Below are positions 8,750 through 16,551 of a stretch of DNA of 64,000 bases, in pieces. The notes under the pieces were generated by a model. The model saw only the letters and a list, made by a program, of their open reading frames with translations. It ran no database searches and was not told the DNA's origin. Origin of the DNA: Devosia sp. 1566 (GTDB lineage Bacteria > Pseudomonadota > Alphaproteobacteria > Rhizobiales > Devosiaceae); NCBI RefSeq assembly GCF_004005995.1, contig NZ_CP034767.1, positions 3,410,001 through 3,474,000 of the forward strand, given 5' to 3'. Every line of letters starts with the position of its first letter. The stretch's first letter is position 1. The translations under genes and the position numbers were made by a program.

Positions 8750-9821
8750 GCGGGCTCTCCAAGATGGCTCGGCATTCATGAAGAATTGCGCCGACCTTCT
8801 GTCCCGGCCGCAATGCGCGATTATGCGCGACACTGGGAAGAGAGGCGCGGAAGGACGTGCCCCCACTCGTCGACAGCTCAACCAGAATACGTTCGCCCTG
8901 GAAGACTCGGCTTACAATGGTCATTGGCAAGGCATTGGGTGCGTCTATTGCCGACAGTTCGATTCGCTCCGGACGCGTCATCAGCAGCACCGATTGGCCG
9001 ACCTGGGAAACAGGAGCCACGGCCTGGGCTTCGACCTGCGAGTCCTGGCCGAAATTGAGCAGCACCTTATCCCCGTCGATGCTGGCGACAGTTGCGGGAT
9101 TGAGGCTGGCTTCGCCGATGAACTCTGCGGCAAACCGCGTTTTCGGCTTGTCGTAGATGTCTTCGGGGGCACCGACCTGCTGCACCGTGCCGGCATGCAT
9201 GAGGATGACCCGGTCGGACATTTCGAATGCCTCGTCCTGATCATGGGTCACAAACACCGTCGTGATCCCCAGCCGCTGCTGAATTTCACGCAGCTCGTGT
9301 CGCATATGCTTGCGCAGAAGGGCGTCAAGGTTGGAGAGGGGCTCATCGAGCAACAAGATGGATGGCTCGATCACCACTGCCCGGGCAACGGCGACACGCT
9401 GTCTTTGCCCACCCGAAAGCTGATGCGGATAGCGATCTTCGACGCCGGGAAGCCCGACGACGTCCAGCATCTGCCGGACGCGTCGCGCGATGTCTTCCTT
9501 GGGGACTTTGCGCATGCGCAACCCGAAAGCGACGTTCTCGGCGATCGTCCGGTGTGGAAACAAGGCGTAGTTCTGAAAGACGAGGCCGATATCCCGGTAC
9601 GGTGGGGCGAGGCTGGTAATGTCTCGCCCCTTGAGCAACAGTGTGCCTTCGGTGGGCTGATTAAGCCCGGCAATGATCTGCAACGTGGTGGTCTTGCCGC
9701 AGCCAGAGGGACCCAGCAGGGTCAGGAATTCCCCTTCGGCGACGTCGATATCTACCGGCCCTAGAGCTTGGGTGTTGGCATAACGCTTAACAATGCTTTC
9801 GAGGCTGAGAACCGGCTGCAC
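8739..9821 (-). CDS. ABC importer ATPase, PotA type
   Basis: 360 residues from a GTG at 9821, preceded by AAAGGGA; a longer open frame upstream runs into the end of the binding-protein gene and lacks family sequence. Walker A GPSGCGKTTT, signature LSGGQRQRVAVA, Walker B ILLLDEPLSNLD, switch His in FVTHDQ, and a C-terminal TOBE-like region (after about residue 240) are all present. It energises the two PotBC-like permeases encoded next. Cytoplasmic face of the inner membrane. Confidence 0.9.
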   Translation of the reverse strand: MQPVLSLESIVKRYANTQALGPVDIDVAEGEFLTLLGPSGCGKTTTLQIIAGLNQPTEGTLLLKGRDITSLAPPYRDIGLVFQNYALFPHRTIAENVAFGLRMRKVPKEDIARRVRQMLDVVGLPGVEDRYPHQLSGGQRQRVAVARAVVIEPSILLLDEPLSNLDALLRKHMRHELREIQQRLGITTVFVTHDQDEAFEMSDRVILMHAGTVQQVGAPEDIYDKPKTRFAAEFIGEASLNPATVASIDGDKVLLNFGQDSQVEAQAVAPVSQVGQSVLLMTRPERIELSAIDAPNALPMTIVSRVFQGERILVELSTSGGTSFRASLPSVAHNRALRPGQKVGAILHECRAILESPHAA

Positions 9822-9855
9822 GTTGCTATCCCTTTGAAAAGTTCGGGGTGTCGAC

Positions 9856-10938
9856 TTAGGCGCCGAGAACCTCTTTACGCCAGCGCTCGGCGTACTCGTC
9901 GCGATAGGCAAACAGCACCATCGGATCGAGCTGCGATTGCAGCTTGCCCAGCAGTTCCAGCGAGGTTTCGCTCAGCTCGAGATGAGCCAGTTCTGGCGGT
10001 AGGTTGGCCATGGCTTCCATGTTGGTTGGCGGATAGCCGGTCAGCTTAGCAAATTCGATCTGCTTTTCCGCATCGAGCGTCGTGTCAAGAAACGCCAAGC
10101 CGCGAGCCGTGTCGGCTTCCGGCCGGTTGGCGATCGAAGCAAAGTTGAAGATCCAGGAGAGCCCACCCTCTTCGGGGATAACGAATTCCACCGGCACGCC
10201 GGCGGCCGCAGCCTGTGCGGTCCGGCCATCGAAATAGGGCAGCAGCCAGATTTCGCCCGATTCCAGCAGCTGACGGGTGTGCTCGACATTGTTGGCGACG
10301 ATTGCGCCATTTTCGACGAACAGCGCCTTGAGCTTTTCGATGCCGGGATTGATGTCCTCGGACGTGCCGCCAAACACCTGATTGAGTGCATAAAACACTT
10401 CGTCGCCATTCCAGCCCCAATCCGGGAAGGCCACGCGGCCCTTGAATTCGGGATCCCAAAGGTCGTTCCAAGACGTGATCGGGCGGGTAATCTGCTTTGT
10501 GTTGACGCAAAGGCCATAGGGCGTGTGACACTTGCCGACGAGATAATCGTACTTGAACGAGGGATGGATGTTGGCGACGCCCGGCAGGTTCTCTTCTGTC
10601 AGCTTGTTGTAGAGGCCCATCGCCCCGAGTTGACCGGCACGCATCTGGCCCGACTGCATCAGGTCCCATTGCGGACGCGATTGCTGTGCCATGACCAGTG
10701 GCTCCTGGCTCAGCGCATAGCGCCAGCTAAACTGGATACCGGTTGCATCGGTATAAGGCGTCGCAAAAGTCTGATCGACCCATTCCCCCCAGGAGCCACC
10801 CGACATGATGATGCGGATTTCTTCGGCAGCGAAAGCGCCGCGCGTTCCTAAGCCCATAAGGGCTGCGGCACCGGCCATAGCGGCGCCCGACTTCAGCACC
10901 GTCCTACGGGAGAGGCCGTTGTTGGTAAGCTTGGTCAT
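9856..10938 (-). CDS. Periplasmic substrate-binding protein, PotD/extracellular solute-binding type
   Basis: About 360 residues. The N-terminus carries a twin-arginine signal (LSRRTVLKSGAAMAGAAAL, cleavage near AFA-AEE), so the protein is probably exported folded by Tat. The mature part begins EIRIIMSGGSWGEWV, typical of polyamine/thiamine-like binding proteins. The ATG at 10938 was chosen because AGGAG is 8 nt upstream; another ATG two codons earlier is too close. It lies 38 nt after the iclR stop and 34 nt before the ATPase. It should determine importer specificity, which cannot be read from sequence. Confidence 0.88.
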   Translation of the reverse strand: MTKLTNNGLSRRTVLKSGAAMAGAAALMGLGTRGAFAAEEIRIIMSGGSWGEWVDQTFATPYTDATGIQFSWRYALSQEPLVMAQQSRPQWDLMQSGQMRAGQLGAMGLYNKLTEENLPGVANIHPSFKYDYLVGKCHTPYGLCVNTKQITRPITSWNDLWDPEFKGRVAFPDWGWNGDEVFYALNQVFGGTSEDINPGIEKLKALFVENGAIVANNVEHTRQLLESGEIWLLPYFDGRTAQAAAAGVPVEFVIPEEGGLSWIFNFASIANRPEADTARGLAFLDTTLDAEKQIEFAKLTGYPPTNMEAMANLPPELAHLELSETSLELLGKLQSQLDPMVLFAYRDEYAERWRKEVLGA

Positions 10939-10976
10939 AGACATAACTCCTGCAATCAAGAAAAACTTGGATGGGG

Positions 10977-11765
10977 TCAGGCGGACTCAAGGCCATTCGG
11001 CCAGGGTGTTCCCGTTTTTCGGGTACTCCAGAAGATGTCACCCATGCGGCTTCCGATCTGGAAGGCCTCTTCACGCAACGCATCCAGCATCTGCTGGCAT
11101 GTGGCGTGATCGGCAGCATTGGTTGGATATGAAATGGAAAAAGCGAGCAGCTTGTCGTTGCGCGGATCGCGGATGCAAGCGGCCATTGCCGAGATGCCTG
11201 GAACGACCGTATCGGACGTCACCGACACGCCTGTTGCCCGAACCGATACGAGCGTTTCGATAATCTCATCATCGGATAACCCACCGGAGCCAACCAGCGC
11301 CAGCGCTTCCCAGTCGGTTAATCTCGCCAAGGCGGCACGTCCAACCGATGTGTCGAAAGCAGGAACTGGCACCCCAACATCGACAATGTGACGGACCGGA
11401 TAAGTGCCCTGAAAAGAGCGGATGATGACGACATCCGATCCCTGCAAGGTCGAGGCATAGCCGGTGAATCCGAATTGTTCAGTCAGGCGCTGCAGTGCCG
11501 GCTCGATGAGATCGAGCAACGTGTGTTGGGAAAGATAAAGCTCGCCCAGAAGAAGCGAGCGCGCACCAGCGACATAACCTACGTCGTCCGGAGCCTTCTC
11601 CAAAATCTCGAATTCGCTGAGCTGCCGAAGCAAGCGCGACACCGAACTTTTGGGCAGCTCTAGTGCGCGGCACACTTCGCCCACACGCAGAACGCGATAA
11701 TCGCGATCGAGCAGAGCGATAATTCGCAGCGCATTCTCTAAAGAGCTCACTAAATAATGTTCCAT
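10977..11765 (-). CDS. IclR-family transcriptional regulator
   Basis: 262 residues from the ATG at 11765. N-terminal winged HTH (SSLENALRIIALL, then ALELPKSSVSRLLRQLSEF) followed by the IclR ligand domain (GFTGYASTLQGSDVVIIRSF, then DTSVGRAALARL). It is the first gene of the minus-strand operon with the importer and deacylases, only 38 nt ahead of the binding-protein gene, so it probably regulates its own operon in response to the imported compound or its product. A near-consensus promoter overlapped by an inverted repeat lies just upstream (11781-11816). Confidence 0.88.
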   Translation of the reverse strand: MEHYLVSSLENALRIIALLDRDYRVLRVGEVCRALELPKSSVSRLLRQLSEFEILEKAPDDVGYVAGARSLLLGELYLSQHTLLDLIEPALQRLTEQFGFTGYASTLQGSDVVIIRSFQGTYPVRHIVDVGVPVPAFDTSVGRAALARLTDWEALALVGSGGLSDDEIIETLVSVRATGVSVTSDTVVPGISAMAACIRDPRNDKLLAFSISYPTNAADHATCQQMLDALREEAFQIGSRMGDIFWSTRKTGTPWPNGLESA

Positions 11766-11780
11766 ATACAGCAACAGTGT

Positions 11781-11816
11781 TGCCCCTAATGATACGGGGC
11801 AGAAATTGGCTGTCAA
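11781..11816 (-). promoter_or_regulatory. Candidate sigma70 promoter with overlapping palindrome, upstream of iclR
   Basis: On the minus strand TTGACA (11816-11811) and TATCAT (11794-11789) are 16 nt apart. TGCCCC and GGGGCA arms (11781-11801, 9-nt centre) flank the -10 box. A dyad over the -10 of an iclR operon suggests autoregulation. Seen by eye only. Confidence 0.55.
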
Positions 11817-12164
11817 CGCCTAAAGGATGACCACTTATAAAAATTGCGTACGATCAGGCCACCGCCACGCAGCGGGCAGAGATTTGAGACGCCTAGCCGT
11901 GGTGGAAGTCCCTCGTGTGTTGGATGTCGCCGCACCGACAATGGATTCACCATGCCCGGGCTGGCGGCTCGGCCGTGCCGCTCATCAAGCAAGCCATGGC
12001 AGCGGGTGAGCTCTTCCGAGCTCATGCCTTTGGTGAAGCGGCGAGCGCCGGCGCTTGGCTTGGCTGCGGCGGTAGGCGTCATCGGGCTTGGAGCGACTGA
12101 TTGGACGCTAAATAGCGCGGCGCTGATGCGGTCAATGCCGCGAGCAGCCGGCAACTCATCGTCT
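11817..12164. other. Region without a recognisable gene
   Basis: Between the iclR promoter and the first gene remnant I see no reading frame with recognisable family sequence on either strand. Short open frames are present but look like chance in GC-rich DNA. Confidence 0.5.
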
Positions 12165-12207
12165 TAGATTGGGCAATCACCGGCAGGTGATGCAAAATGT
12201 CCGCCAT
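12165..12207 (-). pseudogene. Truncated gene start, possibly SRPBCC/AHSA1-like
   Basis: On the minus strand AGAGGA and a 7-nt spacer precede an ATG (12207) that opens MADILHHLPVIA. This resembles the start of small SRPBCC (START-like) proteins, which often begin MADILHDLP. After about 12 residues the similarity stops and the frame runs into unrelated sequence. Best read as the 5' stump of a deleted gene; identification rests on a very short match. Confidence 0.3.
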
Positions 12208-12260
12208 GAACTTTCCTCTTGTAGCTTCTTCGAAGCTGCGAGGTGTCGGGTGAAGGTCAC

Positions 12261-12490
12261 TTAGAGGACCGCGTCGATGATCCAATCCACAATCTGCTGA
12301 TCACCGACAGTGGCGCCGTCACCACTCGCCCAGGGCATCTTTCCCAGACTGGCCGACCTTTGGGTTGAACATGTTCAACAAGCCAAACTGCAGCACGTTC
12401 TGCTTGTCGTCTTCATCCGAAAGCACCGCGGGCAAATGATCCCAGACAGACCCTGTGCCCACTTGCCCGACGCCTTCGGAAAAAAACAAG
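12261..12490 (-). pseudogene. Unidentified gene remnant (3' end), frame-disrupted
   Basis: Read on the minus strand, a protein-like stretch (VWDHLPAVLSDEDDKQNV, then FGLLNMFNPKVG) reaches GEW and hits a stop near 12330. The continuation GATVGDQQIVDWIIDAVL in another frame ends at TAA 12261, as if one or more bases were lost. Composition looks like a true C-terminal region, but I do not recognise the family. It lies directly upstream of the SRPBCC-like stump in the same direction, so both may come from one deleted operon. Confidence 0.35.
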
Positions 12491-12540
12491 GCGGATCACA
12501 GCTCCAGGTGTTTATCGTGCCGACAGGTCTCGAGAAGCGT

Positions 12541-12700
12541 CAAAACAGCAGAATCCGTTCCGATTACATCGAGATGTTCTACAATCCGACCCGTAAGCAT
12601 GTCCGCAACGGCATGCTATCGCCCGTCGAGTTCGAGAAACGGCACCAAATCTAACCCCGAAGGTGTCTACAGAGCATGGGGCTATTTAGACCTCCGGGCT
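12541..12700 (+). mobile_element. IS3-family insertion sequence, right-end remnant
   Basis: The frame ending at TAA 12654 encodes DYIEMFYNPTRKHVRNG and then MLSPVEFEKRHQI, the conserved C-terminus of IS3-family OrfB (DDE) transposases. The following CCGAAGGTGTCTACA resembles the usual IS3 right-end sequence. The upstream catalytic part is absent. A fossil fragment, not mobile. Confidence 0.75.
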
Positions 12701-12776
12701 TGTGGGTGGCTTTGGAGGCGAGCAAAGCCCAGCCAACCTCGCCTCTAGTTACCCCCTTGGCTCGAGTCCACCTCCG

Positions 12777-13280
12777 GGCATCAAGTACAAGGCCGCACTT
12801 GGGGTCGCCTATGGCGCGGGCCTGCGCGTCTCCGAGGTGGCGCACCTCAAGGTCGACGATAACGACAGTGCCCGCATGCTGATCGGGATCGAACAGGGCA
12901 AAGGGCGCAAGGACCGCAACGCCATGCTCTCGCCCCAGCTCCTGGAGCTTCTGCGACTGTGGTGGCGCGAGGGCAAGCGGCGGCGCGTGATGCTGCCTCA
13001 CGGCTGGACGTTTCCGGGCCGCTCCCCGACCGATCCGATATTTCGCGCAATTGCATCCTGCGGTGCAAGATGCGGCCGAGGTCCCCGGCATCCGCATACG
13101 CGTCAGCCCGCATAACGGCACAGGTTTGCCACGCACCTCCTTGAGCAGGATGTCGACATCCGTCATCCAGGTGTTGCTCGGGCATAGCAAGCTCCACACC
13201 ACGGCACTCTACACCAAGGTCTCGACCCGCACGATCCAGGCGGTCGCCAGTCCTTTGGACCGGCTGATGGCCTTGATGGA
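12777..13280 (+). pseudogene. Tyrosine recombinase/integrase remnant with several frameshifts
   Basis: The catalytic half of a tyrosine recombinase is recognisable: KYKAALGVAYGAGLRVSEVAHLKV holds the first catalytic Arg (GLRVSE); then GKGRKDRNAMLSPQLL, GWTFPG, and in other frames HPAVQDAAEVPGIRIRVSPH and VIQVLLGHSKLHTTALYTKV with the LLGH box and catalytic Tyr. The HxLRH box is damaged and bases are missing around 13040-13170. This type accompanies IS91-like elements and integrons. The N-terminal domain is missing. Its 3' end runs straight into an IS110 fragment. Confidence 0.75.
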
Positions 13281-13654
13281 GCACCTGCTCGACGTCGTGC
13301 GGCATGTCCCCGTGTGCAGGCGGTTAATGACGGCACCGGGTGTCGGCGCTGTTGTTGCGTTGACCTACCGCGCGACTGTCGATCAGCCGCAGCGCTTTGT
13401 TCATTCCAGAGCAGTGGGTGCCCATGTCGGGTTGACGCCTCGTCGTCATCAGTCGGGTGAGATCGACTACAATGGCGACATCTCGAAGTCCGGCGACACC
13501 ATGCTGCGCACGATGTTGTATGAGGCAGCACAGACGCTGCTCAAGCAGAGCGGTAAGTGGTCGTGGCCCGCCGCCTGGCGGTAATCCTGCACCGGATGTG
13601 GACTGACGAGACCGACTTCCGCTGGGGCGGCGAACCCGCAGCAGCGGCCGCCTG
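13276..13654 (+). pseudogene. IS110-family transposase, C-terminal remnant with internal deletion
   Basis: The reading frame shared with the integrase 3' end continues into the transposase_20 domain of IS110 elements: APGVGAVVALTYRATVD, SRAVGAHVGLTPRRHQSGEI and GDTMLRTMLYEAAQTLLKQS. Then about 20 residues are missing and the normal end ([15 protein letters not shown] to the TGA at 13654) is in another frame. The N-terminal RuvC-like DEDD domain is absent. Two small tandem hairpins follow the stop, as they do after the other IS110 gene in this window. Confidence 0.75.
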
Positions 13655-14108
13655 ATTACCCATCTAGAAGAGCTTTAACGGTTCTGCCTCGGCAGGAAAG
13701 AGGTCCTCACGGGGACGAAGGTGGCGTGAGATCGTAGCGGCAGCGGCCCGCAAGATGGCAGGGCGCCCAAAAGATTGATCCACGCCGCCTTTCTTACCCC
13801 CATCGTGGGGCGGCCACTGCGCCAACCCCGAAGAGAAGCGCGAGCCCCGTGTGGCACGTCCTCATGCCAAGCAGTAGAGCCTGACCGAGTACGCGCGCCG
13901 CTCGTCGGCGCTCTTCCAAGCCCACCAATGCCGCCTCTCGGCGGCAGATGACGCCGTGCGGCCCTTGACACGAACCGCGATAGAGAAGCTGCCGTTCGCT
14001 GTGGCCCTTAACGCCTGTTTGGGGGTGGGTAGCCGAATGGCAGCTGATGGCTGGGATCTTGATAAAGCAGATACATGCACGTCGGACTAGCAGCTATCGC
14101 GCAGCGAC
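13655..14108. other. Non-coding stretch, partly IS110 3' flank
   Basis: No convincing gene. Just after the IS110 remnant, CTGCC/GGCAG (13684-13695) and GTCC/GGAC (13703-13716) form two small hairpins, probably part of the element's structured non-coding end. The rest shows only chance open frames up to the LysR stop at 14109. Confidence 0.5.
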
Positions 14109-15041
14109 TTATTGCTGTCCTACCATGGTGCCTGTTCCCGTTTCGGCCTGGAAGGCGCTTGCTTCCTGCCTGAGCCAGCTCTTGAAGGCGATGAGCGGGG
14201 GCAGCATGGCCCGCTCGCTCGGCCACACCAGATAGTAGCTCTCGGCGCTGACCATCGGCAGATCAAGCGCCGGAACAAGCTCTCCCCGGTCGAGTTCGGA
14301 TTGAATCAGGAAACGCGGCAGCAATGCCACGCCCATCCCTGATACCGCGGCCTGGGCGGCCGTCGCAAACTGATCGATCAGCATCCCGTGCACGTGCTCG
14401 GCACCGACGTCCTGCAGCCTAAGCCACTTCTCCCAGGCGTCGGGTCGGCTGGTGAGGTGCAGCAGGGGCACGGCGCGCAGATCGGCCGGAACCGAGAACC
14501 TGTGCTGGGCAAAAAATTGCGGACTGCAGGCTGGAATGACCTCTTCGCCCATCAGCAGTTCGTGGCTGGCGCCCGGCCAGTTGCCGCGGCCAAAATGAAT
14601 GGCGCAGTCGAAGGTTTCGAGGTCGAAGTCGAACGCCGAAAGGCGCGTCGACAGATTGATGGTGATGCCCTGATTGCCGTCGAGAAAGCGCGGCAGACGT
14701 GGCGCCAGCCAGCGCGTCCCGAATGTGGGGAGGATGGCCAGGTTGAGCGTGCCGCCGGCGGGATTGGCGCGCAGGCCCAAGGTGGATGAACTGATGCGGT
14801 GCAATGCGTCCCGTATGTCGCGCGCATAGACCTCGCCGGCGGCCGTCAGGCGCACGGTCTGCTTTTCACGCAGGAACAGCTCAACCCCCAGTTGATCCTC
14901 GAGGGCACGAATTTGGCGGCTGACGGCACTCTGGGTCAGGCTGATCTCGACGGCCGCTGCGGTGAAGCTGCCGAGCCGGGCCGCGGCCTCAAACGAAACC
15001 AGCAGCGACGTGTGGGGTAGGAAGCGTCTGGGAACGGACAT
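14109..15041 (-). CDS. LysR-family transcriptional regulator (intact), divergent from hglS copy 2
   Basis: 310 residues from ATG 15041; the open frame begins earlier but those residues are not LysR-like. N-terminal HTH: FTAAAVEISLTQSAVSRQIRALEDQLGVELF in sequence (residues about 27-57), split over helix-turn-helix and wing; the remainder is the effector domain (AILPTFGTRWLAPRLP, FDCAIHFGRGNWPG, LLPRFL). It is the intact counterpart of the broken regulator at 4041-4908. Placement back-to-back with hglS copy 2 and the amaA-like gene suggests it activates them in response to a lysine-pathway intermediate; inferred. Confidence 0.88.
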   Translation of the reverse strand: MSVPRRFLPHTSLLVSFEAAARLGSFTAAAVEISLTQSAVSRQIRALEDQLGVELFLREKQTVRLTAAGEVYARDIRDALHRISSSTLGLRANPAGGTLNLAILPTFGTRWLAPRLPRFLDGNQGITINLSTRLSAFDFDLETFDCAIHFGRGNWPGASHELLMGEEVIPACSPQFFAQHRFSVPADLRAVPLLHLTSRPDAWEKWLRLQDVGAEHVHGMLIDQFATAAQAAVSGMGVALLPRFLIQSELDRGELVPALDLPMVSAESYYLVWPSERAMLPPLIAFKSWLRQEASAFQAETGTGTMVGQQ

Positions 15042-15051
15042 GTCATTCCAT

Positions 15052-15068
15052 TTGAGAATGATCTTCAA
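15052..15068. promoter_or_regulatory. Candidate LysR operator (TTGA-N9-TCAA)
   Basis: TTGAGAATGATCTTCAA is an interrupted dyad with the T-N11-A form of LysR sites, in the 114-nt divergent region between lysR (start 15041) and hglS copy 2 (start 15156). Confidence 0.45.
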
Positions 15069-15155
15069 TGGTTCTATCGCTTGTCGCTGCTTTGGGGTCA
15101 AGGCTAGCTGTAACGAGAGCGCGGGCCGTGGCTGGCCCAGCTATGAAAAGAGTGA

Positions 15156-16541
15156 ATGACCATGCCGGAATTTGTATCGAGCGATGTCATCCGCACCGCA
15201 TTTTCCCGCGCCATGTCGGACATGTACCGCAACGAGGTGCCGCAATATGGCACGCTGATGCTGCTGGTGCGCGACGTAAACCGGAATGTCCTGGCGGCCC
15301 ACCCGCAACTGAAGCGCGACATGGAGCGCGCCGGCGAGTTCGACCGTCTCCATATCGAGCGCCATGGCGCGATCCGCCTGGGCACGGCGCAGGAACTGGC
15401 CGATACTGCCCGCATATTTGCGGTTATGGGCATGCAGCCGGTGGGTAATTACGATCTGTCCGTGACGGGCGTACCGGTGCACTCCACCGCCTTCCGGGCG
15501 GTGGACGAAGCGGCGCTGTCGCGCAATCCGTTCTGGGTTTTCACCTCGCTGCTGCGGCTTGAACTGATCGACGACGAAGCGCTGCGCGCCGAAGCCGAGC
15601 GCATCCTTTCGGCGCGGCAGATCTTTACCGCCAGCGCGCTTGAACTCGCAACGCGGTACGAGAAGCAGGGTGGCCGAACGGCGGCCGAAATAGCGGTGTT
15701 CGTTGCCGAAGTGCTCAAAACCTTCCGCTGGCACCGCTCCGCGAGGGTGAGTGCCGCAACCTACAAGGCGCTCCATGATGCGCATCGGTTGATCGCCGAC
15801 GTGGTCAGCTTCCCCGTACCCCATATCAACCACCTGACGCCCCGCACTCTCGATATCGATACGGTGCAGGCAAAGGTGCCCGAGTGCGGCATCACGCCCA
15901 AGGAAACGATCGAGGGGCCGCCCCGGCGGGCCTACCCGATCCTCCTGCGCCAGACCAGTTTCAAGGCGCTGCAGGAGCAGGTGAGCTTTGCCGATGACGT
16001 GGCCGGCCGCGCCGGGCATCACACCGCCCGGTTCGGCGAAATCGAGCAGCGCGGCGTGGCCCTGACGCCAAAGGGCCGCGCGCTTTATGATCGCCTGCTC
16101 GACGAGGTACGTCGGAAGACCGGCGGCGGTACGGATGCTCAGTACGACGATGTGCTCATGGCGGTGTTTGAAGCCTTTCCGGATGCTTATGAAGAGATGC
16201 GGCGGCAGGGACTGGGCTTTTTCCGCTATTCCCCGGTTGAAGGCCACCTGGCCTCGCCGCCTAAGACAATGAGCCTTGATGAGCCGGTGGCGGGCAAATA
16301 TGTGCGGATCGATCCCATCATCTACGAGGATTTCCTGTCCGTCAGTGCTGCCGGTATTTTCCAGTCGAACCTGCAATCCAATTCCAAGACGGATTACGGT
16401 TCGCAATCGAACCGCGACGCCTTCGAGGAGGCGCTCGGCCGCAAAGTCCATGACGAGATCGCGCTTTATGATGCCATGCAGCGCGCTTCCATCGAAAACT
16501 GTCTCGCCGCGCTCGGCCTCCCCGCCGCCGCTGCTGCCTAA
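15156..16541 (+). CDS. hglS: 2-oxoadipate dioxygenase/decarboxylase (DUF1338, HglS/YdcJ family), copy 2
   Basis: 461 residues. Putative metal and substrate residues fall at almost the numbering recalled for Pseudomonas HglS: ERHGAIRLG (H70, R74), HINHLTPRTLDID (H226), FGEIEQRG (E295). It is clearly paralogous to copy 1 (shared LRQTSFKAL, RPVDADAL/RAVDEAAL, IYEDFLPVSAAGIFQSNL-like end) but diverged in its first third and in the insert near residues 281-288, so the duplication is not recent or one copy was acquired. Predicted to convert 2-oxoadipate to 2-hydroxyglutarate. Ten nt before the FAD oxidase gene; probably one transcript. ATG 15162 is an alternative start. Confidence 0.88.
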   Translation: MTMPEFVSSDVIRTAFSRAMSDMYRNEVPQYGTLMLLVRDVNRNVLAAHPQLKRDMERAGEFDRLHIERHGAIRLGTAQELADTARIFAVMGMQPVGNYDLSVTGVPVHSTAFRAVDEAALSRNPFWVFTSLLRLELIDDEALRAEAERILSARQIFTASALELATRYEKQGGRTAAEIAVFVAEVLKTFRWHRSARVSAATYKALHDAHRLIADVVSFPVPHINHLTPRTLDIDTVQAKVPECGITPKETIEGPPRRAYPILLRQTSFKALQEQVSFADDVAGRAGHHTARFGEIEQRGVALTPKGRALYDRLLDEVRRKTGGGTDAQYDDVLMAVFEAFPDAYEEMRRQGLGFFRYSPVEGHLASPPKTMSLDEPVAGKYVRIDPIIYEDFLSVSAAGIFQSNLQSNSKTDYGSQSNRDAFEEALGRKVHDEIALYDAMQRASIENCLAALGLPAAAAA

Positions 16542-16551
16542 CGGAGCCATC

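Noticed and set aside
13051..13584. A single novel gene joining integrase and transposase domains
   Set aside because: Each half matches the end or middle of a different mobile-element protein and both halves are truncated and frame-damaged around it; it is a fusion of remnants, not a designed chimera.
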